A stretch of 37,819 nt of DNA, taken from Chara braunii. Taxonomy: Eukaryota; Streptophyta; Charophyceae; Charales; Characeae. Shown here piece after piece: positions 29,182 to 37,355 of the stretch. Numbering within the stretch: the stretch's first letter is position 1; every line of letters begins with the position of its first letter. The DNA lies in contig BFEA01000304.1 of assembly GCA_003427395.1 (NCBI GenBank), positions 205,456 to 243,274 on the forward strand, written 5' to 3'. Made by a program: the position numbers and the translations under genes. Below the pieces are notes generated by a model. The model saw only the letters and a list, made by a program, of their open reading frames with translations, searched no databases and had not been told where the DNA came from.

Positions 29182-29629
29182 GGGCCTCGCCACACCTATC
29201 CCGAAACCACCGATTTGGAGAGGAGAAGCATAGCCATACCAACTCTCCAAAATAGGTGTCAGAAAAAAATTGGAGAGCGGCCTGGATGCGGGTTTGAGGA
29301 GTGGTCACCAACTTTTCGAGAGACCCAGCCTGCAAAGTGGCCCTTTTGGAGAGCGGTCCGAGGCGAACCCAATTTCGGCCCGAAAATGGAGAGTGTGCCA
29401 AGACCAACAATCGTCTGCGGCCTCGTGAAAACTCAGGAAATATCACGGGGTTCTTCTGAAACAGTGGAGAGTAAAAAAAAAAAAAAAAAAAAAAAAAAGG
29501 AACAGTGGAGAGTGCCTCTTCGCGAGTGCAATGTGGCGATGACCCCTCTGGAACCGGTTTTCTGCAATTCCGACATTCGAGAGTGCTCTCCAAAAAAAAA
29601 CGATTTTCGAGGTAGGTGTGGCGAGGCCC
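29182..29629. mobile_element. GGGCC-family element B, 448 bp, ATA target duplication
   Basis: TIRs GGGCCTCGCCACACCTATCC and, reverse complemented, GGGCCTCGCCACACCTACCT. ATA flanks both ends (29179-29181 and 29630-29632). GGAGAG or CTCTCC recurs at least eight times inside. A poly-A mini-insertion interrupts it at 29460-29513. The length nearly equals element A, but the interiors have little identity. Confidence 0.85.
29460..29513. repeat. Poly-A mini-insertion flanked by AACAGTGGAGAGT
   Basis: Identical 13-bp repeats at 29460-29472 and 29501-29513 bracket A26 plus GG. The host is element B, so this insertion is younger than B. Confidence 0.8.
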
Positions 29630-29641
29630 ATAAGTTCAACT

Positions 29642-29692
29642 CCGCGGGTCGATTTTTTTTTTCTTCTTCTTTTTGACAAAACCGCGGGTCGA
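29642..29692. repeat. T-rich mini-insertion flanked by CCGCGGGTCGA
   Basis: Identical 11-bp repeats at 29642-29652 and 29682-29692 bracket 29 bp, T-rich with TTCTTC and ending GACAAAA. Confidence 0.75.
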
Positions 29693-29714
29693 ATTGTTTC
29701 AATGTTCATTGGTA

Positions 29715-29895
29715 AAACAAAAAAGAACGAAAAGAAAAATACCCCATCGTTGAACTGACCAGCTCCAAGGCAATTCAGAGAGAGGATTGTAGTATTTTCA
29801 ATTATCTGTTTCGAATGGAGTTCGAATACAGGTTTGTATTTTAACAATGCAGGGGCGTGCCAACCGACCTCAGTTGGTTCAGCCAGAATTCTGAG
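29715..29895 (-). mobile_element. tRNA-derived SINE, second copy, inverted
   Basis: The minus strand has AACTGAGGTCGGTTGGCACG (A-box-like) and CTGTATTCGAACTCC (B-box-like), then GAATTGCCTTGGAGCTGGTC and AGTTCAACGAT, matching the SINE at 28985-29164 through most of its length. It is more diverged and has a weak A-rich tail region. The two copies lie in inverted orientation on either side of element B. Confidence 0.65.
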
Positions 29896-30038
29896 ACAAT
29901 GCGCACTTGTACACTATTCGACAACTGCCAAGTTTGGAGTGTACGTGCGAAGCCACACTTAGCAAATTTGAGGGTCAGAAAAGGTGTCAGAAGTTTTGCC
30001 AAACTTTGGGCCTCCAAGCCAAGAAAAAACGAGTGCAT

Positions 30039-30160
30039 GGGGCTCGCTGCACTACTCTGGACATGCACGAAAGACAAAAATCATGGCCGTGCATCTTTCC
30101 ATGTTTTAGCGGAAGATTCACTCTCGTTTTGCACATTTCCAGAGTAGTGCAGTGAGGCCC
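30039..30160. mobile_element. GGGCC-family element D, 122 bp, CAT target duplication
   Basis: Left GGGGCTCGCTGCACTACTCT and right, reverse complemented, GGGCCTCACTGCACTACTCT. CAT occurs at 30036-30038 and 30161-30163. The interior (AACATGGAAAGATGCAC-type on the complement, GACAAAAATCATGG) is homologous to one arm of the hairpin at 18779-18995. Confidence 0.78.
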
Positions 30161-30174
30161 CATATGCCCACAAA

Positions 30175-30573
30175 GGGCCTCGCCACACCACTCTAGGAAA
30201 CTCATTTTCAAGAGTTGCTGCCTGCATAGCCACACAGCCTCTCCAAACTTGGGGCAGTAGAGAGCAGTCAGAGTGGCAGCCTCTTGAACCCCCCTTTCTT
30301 TCAAGAGGGGCTGCTCTTGAAAGATTGGAAACCCCAGCCTGCCTGCAACTCATGCCATTTCAAGCGTCCTTGGGCGAACCCTTGAGGGACTATGGATTTT
30401 CAAGAGTTGTAGGGCCGTTATCCTGAGTCCATTCAAAAAAAACAAAGCTGTACTACTGTATTTTTACATCCTTTGTCTTTTTGCACTGTTGCCGTTTCAA
30501 GAGTGCTGTGTGGCGATGGGCCGGAACAGCTCTTGAAACATTTCCCTGTTTCAAGAGTGGTGTGGCGAGGACC
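30175..30573. mobile_element. GGGCC-family element C, 399 bp
   Basis: TIRs GGGCCTCGCCACACCACTCT and, reverse complemented, GGTCCTCGCCACACCACTCT. Flanks AAA and AGA differ by one base, so the duplication is decayed or absent. TTTCAAGAG or CTCTTGAAA recurs about seven times. TAGCCACACAGC near 30228 is shared with element A near 20835. Confidence 0.78.
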
Positions 30574-30584
30574 AGAAGGTGGCA

Positions 30585-30587
<3 letters not shown>

Positions 30588-30615
<28 letters not shown>

Positions 30616-30616
30616 G
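30588..30616. repeat. Poly-T tract
   Basis: About 27 T. GCAAGAC occurs before it (about 30582) and again at about 30640, but 55-bp spacing and 7 bp of identity are too weak to call it a mini-insertion. Confidence 0.85.
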
Positions 30617-31723
30617 AGAATGGCCCTTGCCATATCCCTCTGCAAGACACATTTGTTACGATTGGGGATGAATCTTTTTGGTTTCTGTGTATTCCTCTTC
30701 CTGCGCCCTGGGCAGATGCTTGGTTGCCTGCCTGTCACAGCCGTTTCGTAGAGGTCTGACTCCACCACTCTGAGGGTATAACTTACACCAGGGGCAAGGT
30801 CCAGCTACCAAAGAGGATAGGATTGAATGCCTGAATGTGGACGTTTTCGTGGAGAGGTGCAGAAAATCGAGATTGAACAGCATTTCTGCATCTCTGCGTA
30901 GAACCCATCCAGATTCAGGCGTTCAATCCAATCCCCTTGGCTAGTGGGACCTGGCCCTAGGGGCCATGTCCCATATGCAACCCTGCGCCACCTCAACAGT
31001 GAGTTTTCGAGCATCTGCGACACCCAGCCACACCCGGAGAGCTTTCAGAATGTTTCCAGCCCAGACGTCAGTGTTTCGCATGGCCTTCTTGTTTCTGTTT
31101 TTGTCGGTAATAAAATAGGCAAACGGTGCGCCAGTCTGTAACTGTTGATAAGCAGACCCAAGGTAGACACCCTGAAGAGATCCAAGAAAACAACTGCAGA
31201 AAAGAAACTCCTCTTTCCACCCTTGCTGCTGAGCGCGGCAGCCCCCGCAACCAAAATACACGCCAACTTGTCAGAAAAAGAAAAATGCCCCTAACCAAAG
31301 CAGCAGGCACAGAGAAGGAAAACCACCCAAAATGGAACGAAGCACAGGCCTGGCGAGAAAGCCAAAAAAACTGGCGAAACATCGCGTTGAACACTTGACA
31401 TGGCAGTCGAAACAGACCAACAGTAAATTGGCCCTCCCCAGGACACAGCAGCTCCCACACTGTTTGTACCAACACTGGAGGCGGCGTCTCGCGTAGGAGC
31501 ATCACGCGAAACCCGTCTTAACTTTTATAAGGAGCATAGGTAACTGATGGTTGGTGGGCATATGAGTCCGCAACTTCCATCTGCTTACTGCCCTTCGACC
31601 CGAGTAAATGGCAATGGGGAGGCAACAAACCACCACCGGTCTGGAAGGCCCAGGAGACGGTTCACACCACCCAAATAATAAAAGACCGATGGCGGAGAGA
31701 CTCCATCCTCAAAGATGGAGACC
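30617..31723. other. No recognised gene
   Basis: Frames up to 145 codons on minus and 90 on plus overlap without recognisable domains. ATTGAATGCCTGAATGTGGA near 30823 and the reverse-oriented AGATTCAGGCGTTCAATCC near 30911 form an imperfect inverted pair about 100 bp apart. Confidence 0.5.
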
Positions 31724-31844
31724 TTAAACTACCAGTACTTGGCCCAGCTATCCATGCCGAGCCGGGATACCGAAGCCCGCAACTACCGGCGCGTTAACGT
31801 CAAACGCCCAGGGCCGATAGCTGGGCCAAGTAGTGGTGGTTTAA
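31724..31844. mobile_element. TTAA-family TIR element, 121 bp, best-preserved compact member
   Basis: Left TTAAACTACCAGTACTTGGC plus CCAGCTATC, and right GATAGCTGGGCCAAGTAGTGGTGGTTTAA in inverted orientation, give TIRs of 29 bp with two mismatches. Both ends are exactly TTAA. The interior is about 63 bp, so it can only be a non-autonomous MITE. Confidence 0.85.
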
Positions 31845-32041
31845 AAGCTTCAACTGGTCCCACTTTGCACACCTCATGCCCGGCTCCCAGAGAGCACTGC
31901 GATGGCAGATCATATATGGCCACCTACGAACGCCAGACTGGCTTGTCTTTCGGTCTGGCCTAACTGCCGGAGCCGAACGGCCGAACGTCACCCCCCCTCC
32001 GAAAACGGGTTCAGCCACACCTGAAAGCCCCCCCCCCAAAA

Positions 32042-32091
<50 letters not shown>

Positions 32092-32515
32092 ACAAACTAT
32101 GTTATGCAGTATAATAAATTGAACAACTTTAGCCTCGGGGTCACATCAAAATTCCTTACCACATTCGAAATGAAAAATAAAATAGAATTATTTTTTTTTT
32201 TTTTTTTTTTTTCGGATGGGGCAAAAGGTCCCGGGCAACTCCAGTAACCTGGAATTTTTATTTTTCTTACTTCGGATCACCAGCTACTTAATTCATTGAC
32301 TAATCGATTCATCATTGACTGATTATTTGATAGAAATAAAAAGGGGTAACTTACAGTAGAGTCACAAAAACGAGTTATAATTGCACTTTGGGGCAAGTTA
32401 CAGTTTGCAATTGCACTTTCCATGGCGGTTGTATACATTGCCCGAACTGCGATTGGAAACTTTATCTTGGCTCATAGTGCAATTATAACTCATTTTAGTG
32501 AAAAAATAGTTTGCA

Positions 32516-32583
<68 letters not shown>

Positions 32584-32584
32584 N

Positions 32585-32631
<47 letters not shown>

Positions 32632-32644
32632 ACACACACACACA
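31845..32644. other. No recognised gene; simple repeats and inverted pair
   Basis: GCCGAACGGCCGAACG at about 31972, a C-run, an A-run and (TA)n to about 32088. A 16-bp inverted pair GAGTTATAATTGCACT/AGTGCAATTATAACTC lies at about 32373 and 32478. A T-run lies at about 32191-32212. Confidence 0.6.
32039..32088. repeat. A-run followed by (TA)n
   Basis: About 20 A then about 15 TA units. It is preceded by a C9 run. Confidence 0.95.
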
Positions 32645-32645
32645 T
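32519..32645. repeat. Compound (CT)n-(CA)n microsatellite
   Basis: (CT)n to 32583, one undetermined base at 32584, then (CA)n. It is the second (CT)n-N-(CA)n compound tract in the window. The TTAA element begins at its right edge. Confidence 0.95.
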
Positions 32646-33366
32646 TAAACAACTAGTACCTCCACCAGTGTTGGGAAATTACGATGTTTTGCCAGTTCTC
32701 GAAGAAATCGGGGATGGGACACAAGGTCGGTAATGTCCCATAAATCTGAATTTTATAGTGCCGCGAGTGAAAGGGAAAAGGAAAAAAAAAAAATGCTTTC
32801 TCTACTGCAGGAGGTCGTGCTCACAATCTTCCTCCACAGAATGCACCTTACAGGTAAGCCGGTCACAATCTGAATGTTACTGTTTTCTATTTTTTTCTTG
32901 GTCGTGTGTTTCTTATGACTCTATGAGTCCCCTGTCCATGAATTGCTCAAGTTGTCCATCATCCGCTCAAGCTGTGTTTTGTCAGAGGATTGTAAGGCTC
33001 ATCACACTGGTACTTAGGGGAATGTATCCAGCCATTTTCACGACCAGATCCATGTGCCCGTTTTTTTCCCCTTCTATTATCTTTTTGGAATCAGACAACC
33101 TGACCACAGGGCTGAGATGCCCTCATTGAGGGCATACTCACACTACCACTTCCAAGAATGTATACAACTGCAATCACGACCAAAGCTTTGTTTCCTTTTT
33201 TTTTTCTTCTTCTCTTCTGAGGTTCACAGCAACAATTTTTTTTTTTTTTTTCCCCTTTCCATGAGAGTACCAGAAAGAAAACGGAGTGGTACCCAGGCTC
33301 GGCAAACTCGGAGCGCAGTGAAATTCAGGGTCGCCAAAAACAGGCTCGAAGGTACTAGTGGTTTAA
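32645..33366. mobile_element. TTAA-family TIR element, 722 bp
   Basis: Left TTAAACAACTAGTACCT and right AGGTACTAGTGGTTTAA share the private variant CTAGTACCT, supporting that they are partners. Both ends are exactly TTAA. No transposase was recognised inside; the 123- and 162-codon plus frames show no known motif. Confidence 0.7.
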
Positions 33367-33491
33367 AAGGGTTTAAGGAAAAAGGGGGGGTTGAAAATAA
33401 TGAGTGGGCGAGGACATATTTGACATCACCGTCTTTAACAATTTTTCTTCTTCTTTGTTTGCTCGTAACGTTCGGTCAGAGACGTGAACGT

Positions 33492-33539
33492 TGGGGGGGG
33501 GGGGGGGGGGNGGAGACCCCCCCTAAACGTTTGGGGGGG
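33492..33539. repeat. Poly-G tract with adjacent C-run and G-run
   Basis: AACGTT then about 20 G (one undetermined base at 33511), AGACCCCCCC, TAAACGTTTGGGGGGG. The C-run can pair with either G-run, and the G-runs can form quadruplexes. Confidence 0.9.
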
Positions 33540-34855
33540 TAACCGTGATCGCAATTGCGTTCTTACTATGGAGTATCATCGCAAAAACACATTGCAGACC
33601 TAGCGCATTGCCAATTAGGTTTCCCTATCGCAAAGCAGATATGGCGATGGTGGGCAACAACGTGGAAGAGTCTGATAGGGGGATCTTCCCTGGGACCTGG
33701 TTGCTACTAGTGGACCAACCATCACGCACCCAAACTATATGGAGTGTCTTCTAGTCAACCCTCTTTAAGAGATACTCATCACTACCATAAGTCTAGTGAG
33801 ATCCATCCAGGTGCAAATTTATTTGTTGTCCAATGCATCCTGGAAAGTCCTCATGTGAGTATATCCTGTACTTGAAAAAATGAGGAATGGTCTGGTTCCT
33901 TTCCTGTTTTGACTCGGCTCTCACTTTTGTGTCAGAAACTGGTGAGCAAGAGCACTACCAAAAAATTGAGTGCTCAGTCTACGAGTGCACCCTCAACCAC
34001 AATCGAATTTTGAGAGTCTACTGTCATGGTGAAACACAATCGACAACATTTTTTTGTGCGCATCATTTGAGACTACCAAATCCGAAGTAGGTGGAGCGAG
34101 AACCGGGAAAAATATTTTTCTTAAGAGTTTGATAACTCTCAACCCAATCGTAATTTTGGTGGAGCAAGATCTAACTTTTCCAACCCTCCACAAAGAGACA
34201 TCGTGACAAGGATTTCAACTTCACAGTTGGAGATGGTGTGGACTACTTTCCAGAATGTTTTTGACAACTTGCTATTGCGGGATTGATATAGTTGTTCATA
34301 CAACTTGCCATAAAAAAAATATTTCGCTCATCAAGTTCGCCATATATTGTGGCAAATTGTGAGTAGTATACCCGAAACCTTTGTGTCAATTTTTTTAATC
34401 TATTTTTTTTTAGGAAAACTTATCTAGTGCCTTGTAGGTTAAAAAATTTTCTACAGTAAACCGTCATATTCATTATTGTGTCATATACCCTTCTCATGAG
34501 TGTTTAGCTTCGAAGTGAACCCACCACATTGTTTGGACCACCTCACTTTTTCGTATGCTCAAGTAGAGTCTGTTGAAATTTGCCCTGCACCTTTCACTGG
34601 ATGGTTGCTAGACAGAGTGGACAAGACCAACATGGTTTCACTATTATCATGACACCATACCTAAGTAGTTATTGTGTGTCGCACATGTGAATAAACCTGT
34701 ACTTATATGTGTGTGTTTGTGTGTGTTAGGATAATGTGTACGAAAACATATATCAAACCGCCAGTTCACACGAGCCTAAAGTTGACGAAGCTACGTTTCA
34801 AGGCTTGCGAATAAAAAATTGCGTTTTTTTCAGAGTGGCCTGCCACATTCACTAT
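33540..34855. other. AT-rich sequence without recognised gene
   Basis: The base composition falls sharply here compared with upstream sequence. Longest frames are 66-69 codons. A GT-rich run lies near 34709-34730. No repeat copy or gene was identified. Confidence 0.5.
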
Positions 34856-35560
34856 TAGCTCAGACCCAAGTCAAAAAACTCTTACCGCATAAACTAGTAA
34901 GAACCTTCCTCTGCTTAGCGAGAACTGACAGTTAAAATCTTTAGCGCAAAGCATATGCTTTATATCACCACTATTGTGGGATGCAACCATATTTGCCTTA
35001 TATGCTCTTGAGATAGACATTATGCTCTCAGATGCTTTACTGTAGAGTTATCATGGAGTGTTGGTTTGGGATTTTGAGGCCATACTAGCTCAGACCCAAG
35101 TCAAAAAGCTCTTACCGCATAAACTGGTAAGAACCTTACTCTGCTTAGCGAGAACTAGCAGTTAAAATCTTTAGCGCAAAGCATATGCTTTATATCACCA
35201 CCGTGACTATTGTGGGATGCAACCATATTTACCTCATATGCTCTTGAGATAGACATTATACTCTCAGATGCTTTATTGTAGAGTTATCATGGAGTGTTGG
35301 CTTGGGATTTTGAGGTCGTACTAGCTCAGACCTAAGTAAAGAAACTCTTACCACATAAACCGGTAAGAACCTTACTCTGCTTAGCAAGAACTGGCAATTA
35401 AAATCTTTAGCGCAAAGCATATGTTTTATATCACCACTATTGTGGGATGCAACCATATTTGCCTCATATGCTCTTGAGATAGACATTATGCTCTCAGATG
35501 CTTTACTGTAGAGTTATCATGGAGTGTTGGCTTGGTGTTTTGAGGTAATACCTCAGGAGG
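34856..35560. repeat. 230-236-bp tandem repeat, three copies
   Basis: TAGCTCAGACC starts units near 34856, 35086 and 35322. Each holds CTTACCRCATAAAC, CTCTGCTTAGC, TTTAGCGCAAAGCATATG, TTGTGGGATGCAACCATATT and CTCTCAGATGCTTTA. The second has a 6-bp insertion near 35204. This is a short satellite array. Confidence 0.95.
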
Positions 35561-36554
35561 TGTAAGGGGAAGTTTAGGGTATGTTAGACTAGAGTAAGGG
35601 TCGACGAAACCTGTGTTGGCCTATAAAGTTTTGTCCCACCTAGGGCTAGGAGAAGAGGAGATAACTTGCAAAAAAATCTTATTTCCTTCATAGAGAAGAA
35701 TACCCTAACCCCAAATATTGAGGGGATCTGCCACAACCTGGGAATTCTAAGGAGCGACCTTAGGGTATCTGATGTAGAGAATGGATAATATAAAAATTTC
35801 CACAAAAAAAGAAAGATGAAAAAATATTATTATTGAAAAAAAAATGATTCACACTTTAACACGATAAAATTCCAAATGCTTTTTTTTTTCTACATAAGGT
35901 TTTGTTTAAAATTGAGTTTTCATTTTCAATAAAAATAAATATTGAAGATAAAATAAAATTTAAGATAAGTTTACGAAATTTCTTTGTAAGAATTTCAATT
36001 CAACGAGAACAATATAATTGATGTTGAATTTACCATTAATTGACAGAAACTTCTTACAGTACAATGATAGTTTAATTAAAATATTTTGCTTATCCAGATT
36101 TTCATTTTATCTCTAACATGTAAGTCACATTAGAAGGGAAACCCTAATAAGATGATTTTTTTTAAAAATTAAAGATAATTTTTGTATTTGAATGATAATT
36201 TAAATCGTGAAATGAAATTTTGTAATTAAATGATTTATTTTATTTCCAGATTTTTTTTTTCCATAGAGGAGAACGAAATTGTTTGTGGTGCGGGACAAAC
36301 TACGTAGCGTTAGTGAATATGCCAGTACATTAGAGGTGTCTTTCTCACCTAATAGGTATTAATAGGAAAATAAAAAGTCGTTTCGAGCTCAAAGGGAACC
36401 TACCTAATGTCGAGTTGTAGAGGAGAAGGCCACTACTTTGGATTGGCTTAAAAAGTTCATGTCTACATCAAATAGGGTAGATACAAGTCTCCATCATACT
36501 CCTAACTTGAATAAGATTGTTGTCATATATGCGATAATGATGAGGGAGATGGGG
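35561..36554. other. AT-rich sequence without recognised gene
   Basis: Very AT-rich with many A- and T-runs from 35810 to 36250. No frame above 73 codons and no motif recognised. Confidence 0.55.
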
Positions 36555-37000
36555 TTCATTCCCCGCCAAAAACATTTTCGGGACCTTAAGATATATATAT
36601 TTTCTCTAGATTACTTTTTTTGAGTTCTCTATGACGTGGGGTGCATGCCTACAAACTTTCAAGTCGTTTGGCTCATCCAAATAAGAATTAAAAATCGCCA
36701 AGGATGACGGTGTTAAAACGTGCTCGCCCACTTTTGTTTTTCATTTTTTACCTTTTGTTTTCACTTTAGTTCGAGTCTAGACAATTTTATTATTATTTTT
36801 AACTTTTTTAGTGGGTTTTGCATCATGTGAAGTACAAATCAGTAAATTTTCATGGCATTTATCTATGCAAAAAAAAAAAAAAAAATCGCCAAAGATGGAG
36901 ATGTCGAAAACATGCTCACACACTCATTATTATTATTATTATTATTTTTATTAGTATTTATTTTTTATATTTTATCTTTTTATTTTAAAGTTAGTCAAAA
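36555..37000. repeat. Roughly 400-bp repeat, copy 1 (two related halves)
   Basis: Begins CCCCGCCAAAAACATTTTCG and carries AAATCGCCAA.GATG..GTG..AAAACRTGCTC near 36690 and again near 36888. The halves are about 197 bp apart. The second half has a 17-base A-run and (ATT)n. Confidence 0.75.
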
Positions 37001-37065
37001 TTTTGGATTTAATGCTTAGGCAAATCTTGTTTAATTTATTTTTCTTCATAAAATATCTGTTTTTC

Positions 37066-37067
<2 letters not shown>

Positions 37068-37116
<49 letters not shown>
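37068..37116. repeat. Poly-T tract, 49 bases
   Basis: An uninterrupted T-run directly before the CCGAACG-rich block; it may be the reverse of a retroposon tail. Confidence 0.97.
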
Positions 37117-37117
<1 letters not shown>

Positions 37118-37355
37118 GGTCCGCGTTCACCCCGAACGGCCGAACGCATCCCCAACAGGTCCCATTCGTTCGGGCGGTCGGGATCGAGCATTCGGGTTCG
37201 GGCGTTCGGCCCGTCCCGAACGCCGGTTACGCTGTATATATATATATATATACAGGGTTACCTGACCGAACGTTTGGGGGCCCCCGGGCTGGCACCCGAA
37301 CGTTCGGGCGTTCGGGGTCCCGTTCGGGGGCCGAACACCTCCAGGTTCGGCCCCC
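37117..37355. repeat. CCGAACG/CGTTCGG-rich block with TA palindrome core
   Basis: About fourteen copies of TTCGG or CCGAA words, many as CCGAACG or CGTTCGG, surround a palindrome TGTATATATATATATATACA at about 37232-37251, flanked by GGTTAC on the left and GGTTAC on the right. Composition is GC-rich inside AT-rich surroundings. Related words (CCGAACGGCCGAACG) occur at about 31973 next to another A-run and (TA)n. Confidence 0.7.

Noticed and set aside
30582-30646. Poly-T mini-insertion with GCAAGAC repeats
   Set aside because: Only 7 bp of identity and too much non-T sequence between the repeats.
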